A stretch of DNA of 64,000 nucleotides from Lycorma delicatula. Its lineage: Eukaryota > Arthropoda > Insecta > Hemiptera > Fulgoridae. Below the pieces are notes generated by a model. It was given only the letters and a program-made list of their open reading frames with translations, ran no database searches and had not been told where the DNA came from. Shown piece by piece: positions 11,473 to 22,939 of this stretch. The stretch spans positions 85,928,245 through 85,992,244 of the forward strand of contig NC_134461.1 of assembly GCF_047948215.1 (NCBI RefSeq), given 5' to 3'. The first letter of the stretch is position 1; each line of letters opens with the position of its first letter. Position numbers and translations under genes: made by a program.

Positions 11473-11905
11473 AAATTAAAATTAAATGTGCCTTCCCCTA
11501 AGATCTAAATATTTCATCAATTAAAATTTTATTTATCTATAACTCTGGAATCAATGAAAATAAGTACTACTTATATCATTGAAAAGCTCTCAATTAGGGC
11601 TTATTACTGCAGTTAAGTAAAATTCTAAAATCAAATTTTTTTGGATTTTGGGCTTTTTTGGTTCAGTTGATTGCAATCAAAAGGAGAGATGCACAACCAG
11701 ATGTTACAATAGTCCTAAAACCAAACATCAACATCTTACAGCTGATCGTTTTTGAGTTATACGAGATACATACGTATGTACGTACATACGTACCTACAGA
11801 TGTCACGCTGAAACTAGTCAAAATGGATATTTCCGTTGAAATCTCGGAAACAGACATTTTTCGCGATCAAGTACTTCCTTTACTTTGTACAAAAAAAGTA
11901 AGAAA
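11473..11905 (+). repeat. Dispersed repeat family X, copy 2
   Basis: It is parallel over its length to 21115-21560 and, inverted, to 2439-2745. It contains an ACGTAC/ATACGT-rich segment at 11770-11795 and ends CGCGATCAAGTACTTCC. It begins about 50 bp past the LINE tail. Confidence 0.75.
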
Positions 11906-12239
11906 TACATGTTCCTAGTTAAATAACATAATTCTGATCACCAAAAATTACTGAAAGAGTTTAAAAAGATTATATGCATATAAATGACTAATATTTACCC
12001 GTCGCGATTTCAGCTTCGAGAATTTAAATAAAGAAATTGCATAGACTGATTGAATTGAACAACTAATTGATTCATCAACACTAACCATTATTTATCGCGT
12101 TTGTATAAAAAAGGCAATTCGATATTCACATATTGCACAATTTTATTGTTATTCACTAAAAAATACATTTGAATTATGAAGAAATACTTTTAAAAAATAC
12201 AAATGATACAATGTCACACAATTATATTACAGAAAATTA
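11906..12239. other. AT-rich noncoding stretch
   Basis: No gene was recognised. It may hold the decayed 3' part of the Helitron whose 5' end is at 12813. Confidence 0.4.
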
Positions 12240-12813
12240 TGTCAGTACCTCTTTGTATGGTACATTAAAATCACTAAATTTGATGTAGAATTTACTCTGC
12301 AACAGGCCACATAGAATTGGCCGTGGGAAAAACAATTTTCTCTTAAATCGATTCCTGCAACTTTCAATGACTGCTCTTGTAACTTATTAACCGTTTCAAA
12401 ACAGATTTTAATTGGAAATTGCATCGTTTTGAACTCGAATGGGTAGTTAGAAGGTATTAGTAGTATACAAGGAACGAAAACTGACTCTCCTCAGGCACTT
12501 TTTAAAATTTCGGCTGGATCACATTTCACCCACCCAGACGAAAGGTTTCGAAAAACACAGAAATTGGTTTTTAGATATTTTTATAAGAAATATCTTAAAA
12601 CAAAATCGATATCTCTTTTATAAGGTGAGAAAATTGAAAAAAGCAAAGAATCACTTCACCCCATTAATTTCGCAAAATCCTTTCTTATCATATCTCTACT
12701 ATGTAAAACAAACTTACCCTCAAAATTTCGTGTCACTAATTTGAATAGTTTAGGCTGGGTATTGATAAGTAAATGAATCAGTCGGTCAGGACATCTTTAT
12801 TTATATTTACAGA
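12240..12813 (-). mobile_element. Helitron fragment: helicase tail and 5' terminus
   Basis: The minus-strand 5' end at 12813 reads A|TCTGTAAATATAAATAAAG, followed by GTCCTGACCGACTGATTCA. The same subterminal phrase begins the Helitron at 23563. Further in, 12490-12270 encodes the RepHel helicase C-terminus: NYPFEFKTMQFPIKICFETV, then EQSLKVAGIDLRENCFSHGQ and FYVACCRV. All else of the protein is missing, so this is an internally deleted non-autonomous copy. A hairpin/CTAG 3' end was not found. Confidence 0.8.
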
Positions 12814-14119
12814 TAATCATTTAGTATATTCCATAATCATTTTTTAACGATGAATATGAAATTATTTTCTTATATGAACGTCGCAAATTGATTTGATTTT
12901 GGCCATGACTTGTATCTGGGATGAACAGTATTTAAAGAATATCCTAACGGATGCTGCTTCTTCAAATTAATTAAATTAATCAAACAAATTAATTAAATTT
13001 TAAGTAAACGACTTGGGACAATTTTTGACAAATATTTTTCGACTAATTTAAATTATTTTCTAAAACTAATATTCTACTTACAATAGAAGGAAGTAGAGCG
13101 ATTTTTGAAGATTGGATTCTCTAAATCAGCAAGGGCTAAAGGGATATCATAAATCCTAAACGTAGAGAGATTGTTTTAGATGGAAAAGCAAGTGATTTTC
13201 TTTTTGTTAAATGTTGTGTCCCTCAACACCAATTTTAGGTCCAATTCTGTTCTTTATATATGTAAATAATTATGTAAGGCCCGTTAGAGATCACAGATTT
13301 ATTGTATAATATTCATCATGATTTACGGTCAACAACTCGTTAACCAGAAACTAAGAAGGTGGTTTCCAAACAAATTATAATTATTAATTTAAAAAAATAA
13401 ATAACTTTTTTAAAATTTCGTAAAACGTGTTTGTAGTTGTGCTTTAACTTACCGTATTTTTTATACGCTATAGACAATAATTAAACAATGTATTCATACA
13501 GAGCAACTTTATTCCTTAAATACATACATTCAGAGCTTGGATCTTTTCTTAACTGGCGACAACATATTAATTATATTAAAATTACTCGTATGGTTTTATT
13601 ACACTTAGGAAATTTTATGTAATAAAAAACTCTTTTTTGATAACATCTTGAAAAATTTATATTTGCCATTTGCTGAATCTTGTTCTGTATATGATATTTG
13701 CTGAGGAGACGGATTCATCTTTCTATGATTAAATCTTTGCTCACTTCAACACATTATTAAAAAGAAATTCGTTTAGATCTCAGAGGACATCAAGTTTCCC
13801 TTTATTCAGCAGTTACTTCCCCTCAAATAATTTATATATTTACAAAGATTTGTTGGTCTTTTTTAACACAAGTACTCGTAGATACGACCAAATTTCTTCT
13901 GGAGGTAATAAAATAATTTTATAAAAGATTTATAAATTTTAATAAATTGCCAGTTTATATTAAACTTATTAATAATAAAATTATAAATAACTTATTAGTA
14001 ATAAATTTAAACGGAAAATGATCTTCCAGGTTGAGAATGTGAAAATACTATATAAAATTACTACATAATTTATGTAGTATTCAACTGTGTGTAAATTTAC
14101 TTTTCGCACTTTTCTCTGC
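12814..14119. other. AT-rich noncoding stretch
   Basis: No gene, RNA or recognisable element was seen. Confidence 0.5.
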
Positions 14120-14720
14120 TGTAATTATTTTAGCGGATTTCCAAAAATTTGTAAATGGCTCTTGCGCCCGGTCATGTTTATATACATTTGTATGTATGTA
14201 TAAGATTTTTCTCCGCTCTACTGAACACAAATCTTAACCAATTTTGAAAAAACTTGATGGGGTGATGTAAACTTATTAGGAATAAAATCCTATTGATTTT
14301 CAAAGGAATCGGTTCAGAGAAACCTGAATTAGGACCAAAATGCGGGGTTTGTGGATACATTTTCAACATTTTTTCGTTCTACTGGGCGCAATCTTTTTTA
14401 CATTACCTTTTATTTTCTTAGGAATGAATTATTTTAAGAGATATAACTGGTTTGATACTTATTAACTGTTCTAAACAAAGCCTATGTAGCACTGGGGAAG
14501 CGCACAATATAATCTTATTTATACTATCATAGGTGATAAATGATAATATGTATTAAATTCAATGTTTAATTATATGCCACTAGAAATAATTTTTTGATTA
14601 AATTTTGATATCCTAACCGAAAAACTTAAATATTTAAACAATAATACAATAAATATTATTTTTTTTAGCGAATTTCCAAAGAATCTGTAGAAATCGCTAC
14701 TACGCCGGTCAGATTTTATA
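14120..14720. repeat. Locally duplicated repeat unit
   Basis: TTTTAGCGGATTTCCAAAAAT..., leading to GCGCCCGGTCATGTTTATA (14130-14181), recurs at about 14665-14722 as TTTAGCGAATTTCCAAAGAAT..., leading to ACGCCGGTCAGATTTTATA. The unit is unclassified. The interior of the first copy is less AT-rich than its surroundings. Confidence 0.55.
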
Positions 14721-16744
14721 AAGAGTGTTGGTGGAGGAGGATAAAACTATTTTTATGGACCAGTAGAATTTCTTTTATACAAAAAACCAAGGTTTAATTT
14801 TTTTATCCTCCCTTGAGCTCCCTAGGGATAAATACGTTATGGTATTCAAAATGATTCATGAATTTTGTTTCGTTAAAATACCTAGTTAAATCTGCCAAAT
14901 TTTGATAAGTTTTGTTTTTAATAAACTTCGAAATTCTTTCGTTTGTATTTAGCTTCCATTAACTCTTATTAATATCATTTTACTCAGATTAAAATTTTCT
15001 ACAAGTTTTTTTAAAAGCTAATATGGGTTTATTACCCATTTAACAAAGTTAATTTACGGCAAACATAAAATAGTGTTTTTTTGACCCCGATTTTTTATAT
15101 ATTACCCCAGATTTAAAAAAAAATTCAAATCTGCAGTTCTGAGATCTATTTTTTCAATTCAGGTCAGATTTCATATAAAACCATTAAATTTATCCCTTAG
15201 TTTATGTTTCAAGAATTATAGTCTGGCTTAAATTTTACCGAAGGCGCAGAAATCAGGATACCAAACGACGCTCACTACCAATCTTTATACATTTTTTAAA
15301 GATTTTAACCAGTAAAACATATTCAAAAAGTTTTTTACATTCTTTGTGAATCACCCAGTATTGTCAGTACCTTTGATAACACATTTAAGTGTCTACGGGC
15401 TAAAAGTGCGGAACTAAATCAAAACCTAAAACAGCAAAAGCATTTACAAAAAGAAATTTTTTTTTATATATTTAATTTAAATAAAATTTAAGAATTAAAA
15501 ATAGCTGTAATATTATCCTTTTAGCCACAACCTCGCCGATAGTGTGTTTGTTATAATATAAGATATGGATAGTAACGAACTGTTCCAACAGTTTTGTAAA
15601 TCAGAACTTTCCTGACGAAAGGGAATAACAATGCAAGTCTTACGGCAACTAGATAACACTATATTTATGTTTAAAATAACCGAATGAACGTTAAATAGTA
15701 GGTAAGTTATTTGTGAAATAAGAACACCATTTTAGAAATTAATAATATGTAGCAAAAGAGAAATACCAGTGGTCGGAGATGCTGCATAATGGAGCGAATA
15801 CACAAATACAATGTTATGATTTATTAATCATAAATTATATCAAGTTTAGTTATTACAATATCGTGCGCGCGCGCATGCGTGTGTAAATAAGCATACTATA
15901 AAGTAAGTTAAGTTGAGATGTTACGGAATTACCGCAACTAAAATAGTTTTGTAACCGCGTTAACAACAGAGACCGCGCGCGAGGCCGCAACACAAGAAAC
16001 CACAAGCCTAGCCGTGCTCTATCTAATTTCATAATAATTCTTTATAATGTAATATAATATGGTTAACTAAACTACTGAAATAATTTAAATTCCAAAACAT
16101 ACATACAATACTGTTACTATTATTATTATTATAGACACTTCTTTTTTACGTTCAACAAGTTACATAAAATACTACAATTTTCTGTCAAATTATACGTAGT
16201 ATTTGCTATTGTATTTCTGTCTATGTTAATAATATTTATTGTATTTCTTTTCAAAAAAAGACAAATACCCATTAACAGAAGTATTCGCATAATATAGTTT
16301 ATTGATCGGCAATATTGATCAATAAATTATAATTACTGTATTACACAACAAACTATATTATAATTAAAATCGTTACAAAATAACTAGGGTCGTCGCTGTG
16401 CGCGTATCACGCAAAAAAAACTAGACCAGATCTTAATAAAACTTTGCAAATTTATCCTTTAGAGGCTTTGTCACTATATCCGATTAGAATTATTTTCTCG
16501 ATATTCTTAATAGAGATTAAGATATTAAACAGTCATTAAAGAATTAATTCTTTTGCCTTCATTATATTCCTGATACCAGGCTAACAAAAAAGGTCTAAAC
16601 TGTAAAATATTTATTATTAGTATTATTATTGTAATTAGTTTAAATCAGCACATTTAGTGAACTTAAATGGATTTTGATTGTTTATATATCTGTCGATATT
16701 GATTTGTCGAAAGTTAAAAAATATTCCTTCAAGAAAGAGAAGTA
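14721..16744. other. AT-rich noncoding stretch
   Basis: No gene was recognised. There is a short alternating GCGCGCGCGC run at 15865, an ATT trinucleotide run near 16117, and complementary 12-mers (ATAATATAGTTT / AAACTATATTAT) near 16290 and 16350. Confidence 0.5.
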
Positions 16745-17195
16745 ACCTTTCTCATTATTCAAAGTCTGCTAAAAGAATGAGAGTATCTCGATCCTTTGAA
16801 ACAGTTGAATAGCGTGATTCGCGGTTAGCTGCTGACCGACAGCGATACGCCCAGACTCAAACCGTAATAAATTTGCAACGCGAGTTGCAGTTAAATTCAT
16901 CACAAGTTCATACCGATATCATTGCAGAGCTACCATGGGTCACATAAGGATAGAAATGACTTTACCTATAATGTATAAATTAAGTACGCCGATATTGGCG
17001 CCGTGACAGAACTGCGTTCGTATTGCTATGCTCGGAAATGGAAAGGAGAACCAAAAGGGATATGTTGTGCGTGAGGAATTTACTCCAATTCAAGAACGGC
17101 CGATCGTACATGAAGCACTGTTGAATGAAGACTATCCTAAAACAAAGATTTTCAAACAATATGAGAGCCTACAACAGCACCTTTCAAATGACTTG
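16745..17195 (+). pseudogene. Helitron RepHel N-terminal remnant
   Basis: Plus-strand pieces follow the order of the Helitron N-terminal region. RDSRLAADRQRYAQTQT and VINLQRELQLNSSQ lie at 16813-16905, in one frame with a stop just upstream. RKWKGEPKGICCA is at about 17035-17070, a Cys-rich motif preceding the Helitron-like N domain. After a frameshift come FTPIQE and NEDYPKTK, and after another NMRAYNSTFQMT. Stops and frameshifts make it non-functional. A SINE interrupts it where the N domain would continue. It is on the opposite strand to the other Helitron pieces in the window. Confidence 0.8.
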
Positions 17196-17440
17196 ACGTT
17201 CAGATAATACTTCAGAGGATGATATGTATACGAGTGTAAATGAAGTGTCTTGTACAGTCTCAGTTCGACAATTCCTGAGATGTGTGGTTAATTGAAACCA
17301 AAGAACACCAGTATCCACGATCTAGTATTCAAATTCGTGTAAAAATAACTGACTTTACTAGGACTTGAACGCTGGAACTCTCGACTTCCAAATCAGCTGA
17401 TTTGGGAAGACGCGTTCACCACTAGACCAACCCGGTGACT
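17196..17440 (-). repeat. tRNA-derived SINE, family A
   Basis: On the minus strand the head reads CACCGGGTTGGTCTAGTGGT (A-box-like), then GTTCAAGTCCTAGTAAA (B-box-like). The family body follows, with ATACTAGATCGTGGATAC and AACCACACATCTCAGG. The 3' end is lost after the ATCCTCTGAAGTATTATC segment. It ends the Helitron coding relic. Confidence 0.85.
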
Positions 17441-17631
17441 TATAATAAAAAAAAACCATCCGTACGTTGGAAACACCTTAACAACGGGAGATTCGTCTAC
17501 AGAAAGAGTGTATGAGAGCTTTTACATCAAGAACAAGGGAAACTATCGACGAAAACGAGCTTTTCAGGTTTTATTATTTATCAGTATTATTCTTACAACC
17601 ATGAGAATAAAAAACACAGTGAGGGGTCCAT

Positions 17632-17690
17632 GGGGCAGATGCCCCTGACTAGACGGGAAGGACGAGCGAAGCGAGCGCTGTCCGGCTAGG
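17632..17690. repeat. CTAG-bounded GCGAAGCG motif, copy 1
   Basis: A 5-bp hairpin GGGGC-AGAT-GCCCC at 17632-17645 precedes CTAGACGGGAAGGACGAGCG, AAGCGAG and CCGGCTAG. The block is GC-rich in AT-rich DNA. Related copies lie at 18167 and 19690. It resembles a rolling-circle transposon end, but orientation and family are uncertain. Confidence 0.5.
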
Positions 17691-17734
17691 GATACTCCAT
17701 TTTTATTGGATAAAACCCTATACTACAGCTACCT

Positions 17735-17792
17735 ATCTCGTCTACTACTACTATACACCTACTACTATATACCTACTACTATCATACATCGT
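17735..17792. repeat. CTACTACTA-type short tandem repeat
   Basis: Three or four imperfect units of CTACTACTATA with a CC or ACC spacer occur in series. Confidence 0.75.
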
Positions 17793-18166
17793 CTATTTTT
17801 ATTAAATGAATTTTTTGTTTTATATTCTCTTCTTGATCAACTATATCAAATAATTACAAATTTACAATAAAAATCCTTGTATTAAAAAATATTAGTACAA
17901 TTGTTCATATTGCGATGAACTGAATATGAAAAAACAAGAATCGGATTTACTAATTGAAATTTTTACGAAACCTATACCTAACAAACAAATTTCATTGTTG
18001 CTTAAAACTGCTTATATTTTCACAGGCTGTCGAAAATACAAAAGTAGAGGAGGAGATGACGTAATTATTATGTACCGTATGCCGTTCGGGAAGTAATGTC
18101 TTTGAATTGTTAAAGAATTGTTAAGATTTGTTCTTGAGATTACGTCCGGTTTTCTTCCTGAATTGG

Positions 18167-18200
18167 CTAGATGGGAAGAGCGAACGAAGCTATGACGGGC
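18167..18200. repeat. CTAG-bounded GCGAAGCG motif, copy 2
   Basis: The sequence is CTAGATGGGAAGAGCGAACG followed by AAGCTATGACGGGC, the least complete of three related blocks. It lacks the second CTAG. Confidence 0.4.
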
Positions 18201-18239
18201 AAAAGTTTGTATATATTTATGTAGCTGCATTACTTATTG

Positions 18240-19284
18240 TACTGGATATAGTTTAAAAGACATATTCTTTCTTCAGACTCCCCACGTTTTTATTTAAACC
18301 GTAGTACTGAGGGTAATAAACAGGTTAGGTTTGAAACGTTAAATTCAAAAAGAAGAAATTGTAAAGGAAATTTACGTTTGTTGTGGAAAGTTAGTGACAA
18401 TTTTTGTAAAAAAGAAATAGAAGAGCCTATTAAGACATTATGACCCCAACTATCGCCGGGTATTTAATTAATAGATTAATTAATCAAAAGATTAAATAAA
18501 TGAATTAATCAAAATTTCAAAAATGATTAACGATCTTGTAAATCCAATACCGGTATTTCGTTAGACCTTAAGTTTTAACATTTTCCTAAATAATTATAAA
18601 GTTAAAAATATGAATACATGAATTTATTTTTTTCTTTAAAAAGAAAAATAAATAAAATACATTTCTACGTATTTAAATCAATAAAAAATAAGTAAATAAA
18701 ATAAAGTTTGCATAAATTAAATCCTCTGTTAAGAAGTAATAAATATATGGGATGATGACTACTACCTTTATGAAAAATAAAAATCTGAATGTCGTTATTA
18801 CTGTATCACGTTAATGTAGAATAGTACATAATGATAAGTTAATGGCCTGCAACTAAATTGTGCAAGGGCTAGTATCCTGAATTTCTATACACTGTAGATT
18901 AAGCATGTGAACAATAGAACTTCCATTCCATTCTCTTCCAGTTAGAGAGACCTGTTCCGCTTCCGACACTGTTAGATTCTTAGGATTATTTGTAAAGAAC
19001 AACTTATCATGAAACATGCATGTCGAATATTTTGGTAAAAAATACCTAATAATAATAAGCAGAATAATTAAAAAAACACATTAAATGTAGTAGCTAATCC
19101 CTAAATACGAAATATTAAAAAAAATCAATAAAGTAAATAAATTTTAACATCTGGATAAATAATCTAAATAAATAGTTTAGATAAAGAATCCATTCAAACA
19201 AAAACAAGAAAAATTATATTGACTTCCAACTAAAAAAAGATATTTGTAACAAAAAAAAGTATGAACTAAGGTGAACTAAATATA
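18240..19284. other. AT-rich noncoding stretch
   Basis: Nothing recognisable was seen apart from A/T low complexity. Confidence 0.5.
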
Positions 19285-20000
19285 AGAGAAGAAAAACAAA
19301 GGAAGATCTTGAGAAAAATCCTAGGACCAATAAAAATATATGAAAACGAATATATTTCAGAAATAATAAAGATTTTTTTATTAAATAAATGAAACTGAGA
19401 AAATATTAGATTCCATCAGAAAAAGAAGAGCGAAATCCGACATCAACATTATGAGAATGAATGAGATTTTCAAAAAACCTCATTAAAAAATAGTTTTAAT
19501 TTTTATATTCCTTTTTAGAAATATTATATAAAGTGCTCATACCTGCATACCTGCGCAAAAGTTATTCTTTACAGGTATTCTGTTTCCTAACTATATATTG
19601 TAATTTTTTATGACACATTTTGTACAAGGGAAATAAAGGAATAATCACTCAATTAGATATTGTCCCAGTGGATATTAATACCGAACTGGCTAGACGAAAG
19701 GACGAACGAAGCGAACCGGCTAGGTTTATTAAAAAAATCTTTAACCGTATTTACAACAAAAAGAACGGAAATCAATGGACCTCAGCGGTTCAAAAAGAGC
19801 TAAAAGAAATTAAAATATCTGAAGAAATAGTACATGATTAAACAACAATGTTGTTCAGAAAATTGCTACAAGATTTCAAGGATTTCCAAGAGAAGGAGAA
19901 AAAATTAACTAATAACGTTTGGTTAGAAGAGAGAAGGCAAAAACAAAGTGAAAAAATGAATTGATGGAATATTAGGAAAGAATACGCTTGATGAAAGAGA
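19285..20000 (+). pseudogene. LINE ORF C-terminal relic, interrupted
   Basis: The left part (19285-19480) reads EKQRKILRKILGPIK, then IRKRRAKSDI with frame changes, like the LRKILGP...IRKRRLKFYGH region of insect LINE polymerases. The right part begins about 19724: RFIKKIFNRIYNKKNGNQW, then KELKEIKISEEIVHD, then FRKLLQDFKDFQEKEKK. That is the usual continuation in the same protein. About 240 bp of unrelated sequence lies between, ending in the CTAG motif at 19690-19723. So the relic looks split by an insertion. Confidence 0.65.
19690..19723. repeat. CTAG-bounded GCGAAGCG motif, copy 3
   Basis: The sequence is CTAGACGAAAGGACGAACGA, AGCGAAC, CGGCTAG. It abuts the resumption of the LINE reading frame, so it probably marks one end of the insertion. 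Confidence 0.5.
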
Positions 20001-20529
20001 AATTAATGTTGCTTCGTATGTTCCTGAGTCGATGAAACTCGTGCTTTTTCTCAATTGTGATAAGATACAGCTTGATTTTTCGGGAAAGTAATTTAAGGTA
20101 TCAACTGAATATATTGTTTAATAACCAAAAAAGAAAAATCGATTAGATATATCTTTAAATTAAAAAATTCCTTTTTTTCTTTTCTTGGGCGCACAACGAA
20201 GTACCGTATCAGCGCCCGGATACAATATTATTATAATACAATTTAATTTGACAATACTTAACTTAAAGATTAAATAACACTAAAATAAAAGACGTAAATT
20301 TAACTATTAAAACGCGCAATACTAAAAAAGAAATAAAACATCAATAAAATAACAACAGTAAAATCTATATTAAAACAACAAAATTAGCATCTGGAAAACG
20401 CCAAACGGCATAAATAGATGAAATACATAATAATAATCAAATATCTGAATAAAGATGCACGGTCTTAACAAATAGCAAGATATTCGATAAAATCATTATA
20501 TTGTATTCTACATTACTCCCAATGTTAGT
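20001..20529. other. Noncoding stretch, possible LINE tail
   Basis: No gene was recognised. It lies 3' of the minus-strand LINE relic at 20530-20665 and may contain its untranslated end. Confidence 0.35.
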
Positions 20530-20665
20530 CCCAATTTAAATTTTCGACGCAATGCCGCATAACAGATACAGTCCATATGAATGCGGTGTAGGTTAGTTGG
20601 CAGTCGCAGCGAAAACAGAGTGCATCGGTCTGAATCATGAGATATCCATGAATAATTCTAGGGTG
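20530..20665 (-). pseudogene. Jockey/I/R1-type LINE C-terminal relic
   Basis: The minus strand reads HPRIIHGYLM, then TDALCFRCDCQLTYTAFIW. These match the H(S/T)RITHGYLM motif and the CxxC knuckle that follow the RNase-H or thumb region in jockey/I/R1-type LINEs. Only this small island is recognisable, and its flanks are decayed. The clade is not certain. Confidence 0.6.
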
Positions 20666-20699
20666 CCTTATTCACAGACAAATAATAACCTCCTTTCGA

Positions 20700-21114
20700 C
20701 GATTATTCCTGCATGACGATCTCCACAGTGACAGTATTCTTAACTGGACGAAGTTTATTGTTGATGGTTTCCCTTTTTTTTATCGACGAAGCCTTATGGT
20801 TGCGACAGATTATAAATTATTTTTTTATGGAAAGCAATTTAACCATATTTAACGAACTTCATCCTAAATATGGATTTAATATGCAAAATATTAAAATCCT
20901 TATACGCCTATTAAATTACATACACACTTTTTTTTTTTAAATGAAAAGTACATCAAATTTTATTTCATTAATGACTTCTGATAGTTTTCATGTATTTTTT
21001 TTATTCAATAAAAATAAATATTATTTATCGAACATTTTTTTACAATCACTGGTTAATAATTATTAATAAATCAATTATTTAAATTGAAAAAAAAGTTAAA
21101 AAAAAAGAGACGAA
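20700..21114. other. AT-rich noncoding stretch
   Basis: Open frames here are hydrophobic chance readings of T-rich sequence. No gene was recognised. Confidence 0.45.
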
Positions 21115-21560
21115 GTTTGATTCGAACCGATGTGACTTCTTCTAAGATCCTAATATTTCATTAATTAAAATTTAATTTGGCTAAACTCTAGAAACAATGA
21201 AAAAATACTACATATGAATATAGCTGAAAATCTCTCGATGAGAGCTTGTTACTACAGTTAAGAAAAAGTCCAAAATCCAAATTTTTTTTTAATTTTGGGC
21301 TTTTTTTGGCACTTTTGGTTCAGTCAATTGCAATAAAAAAGGGCAGTGCCTAACTAAATGTTACAACAGTCCTAAATCCAAAATTTCAACATTCTACAGC
21401 TAATCGTTTTTGAGTTATGGGAGATACATACGTACGTACAGACGTCAGGCCGAAACTATACAAAATGAATTTAGGGATAGTCAAAATGGATACTTCTGTT
21501 CAAATCTGGAAACCGAAATTTTTCGCGATCACAATACTTCCTTTACAAGGAAGTTAAAAA
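21115..21560 (+). repeat. Dispersed repeat family X, copy 3
   Basis: This is the fullest copy. It begins TTCGAACCGATGTGACTTC and ends CGCGATCACAATACTTCC, and is collinear with 11473-11905. It has a roughly 25-bp insertion (AATTTAGGGATAGTC region) relative to that copy. Confidence 0.75.
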
Positions 21561-22591
21561 ACCGTTGCCGCCAGAGTGAAAATTGTTGTATCAGGCATTG
21601 ATGACAGTCGCAATGACTAAAAAACGTTTTGAAATATGTTTTAAAAAAAGTTTTATTATATTATTCTTTGGTTCGTTGTATAGTTGAAATGTTTAAATTT
21701 CAAATTAGCATCTACTTATTATTTATTCTAGCTCTAATTAAAGCATTATGATCTACATACATTTTTTAAAAAAAATTATTTTTAATCTTAATTCTAGCAA
21801 ATTTCTTTTCTTGAAAGAAAAGTAATGTTCTTTGAGATAATCCTCTTTTAAAAATGTCCCTCTCTGCACCTTGAAAATTTACCAGCCTAAATTAAATAAA
21901 AATTCCTCAAAATCTGGTAGATGATTAACTTTTAAGTCTTATTGTTTCATTGTTTTTTCAAAACATTATCTTTTAATAATGATTTCAAACAATGATTTCT
22001 AACTAAAATTTAATTCACGTGCAAAGAAAAATTTCATAAAGACTAACCTTTAAATTTCCTCTCTCGATTTGTTACATTGTATCAAAACTTCTCTTTTTTC
22101 CTTAGTTTTCCTCTTCATTATAGAAAAATCAAAATGATATATTATTATTAATTCAAAAATATTAAATTAAAATCTATACATTTTAAAATCGGCGTTAGAA
22201 AAGGTAAGTGTACTATATAAATATATATTTATTTAAGTCATATATATATATATATATATTTGGTTCGAATTTAATGAATAAAACTACGTCTTATAGTATT
22301 AAGTGCCTATTTATTTTTTCTACCTTTACATACTCGAACGAGCGAGCACCACGCAAGTTTAAAATTATTCTCTGTAATTGTAATACCGCAAGAACAACAA
22401 TTATTTTTGTTTTTATCTTTTTTAAACATGATGTGTTAAATTACAATATTATAAAGTCACAATGTGTCAGTATATTGCGAGATTTTCTTCGGATTACCAA
22501 ATGCTCATGGTTTAGTTACATTGAAATTACGAGTATTATAATAATAATAATGGCTAAATTTAAATTAATGCATGCATATTTTATACTGTTA
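21561..22591. other. AT-rich noncoding stretch
   Basis: No gene was recognised. A TA dinucleotide run occurs at about 22240-22259. Confidence 0.5.
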
Positions 22592-22620
22592 CTAGCGTAC
22601 CCCTTCGCGACTTCGCCAAC
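22592..22620 (-). mobile_element. Helitron-like 3' terminus
   Basis: The minus strand reads GGCGAAGTCGCGAAGGGG, then TACG, CTAG and T. GCGA/TCGC forms a small hairpin before CTAG|T. It aligns closely with the end at 22940 and is probably an orphan end of the same family. Confidence 0.55.
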
Positions 22621-22939
22621 AATATAGATCTAGCTTCACTCGCAATGCTTTTTTAACAGCAAACTTATTTTTTTATAAGTAAAAAAATATTTAATCAACA
22701 ATATTATAATTAGATTTTCATTAAAACCTGATAAAACGGTGAATACAAATTTTTATGAAAAATACAGAAGAAATATACGATAAACAATGAATTTTTACCC
22801 AAAACTTAAATAAAGGAAAACAAAAAAAGATAAGAAAATTGAACAATATTGTTAGACCAATCCATTTTATGAATGAATTAAAATAGTTCAATATAAAAGT
22901 CCAATAAAGATAAACAAAAAATTTATAACAATCCCAAAT

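Noticed and set aside
22208..22627. 139-codon frame, the longest in the window
   Set aside because: The composition is I/Y/F/N-rich. It begins in a TA microsatellite and ends in a Helitron terminus, and no domain was recognised.
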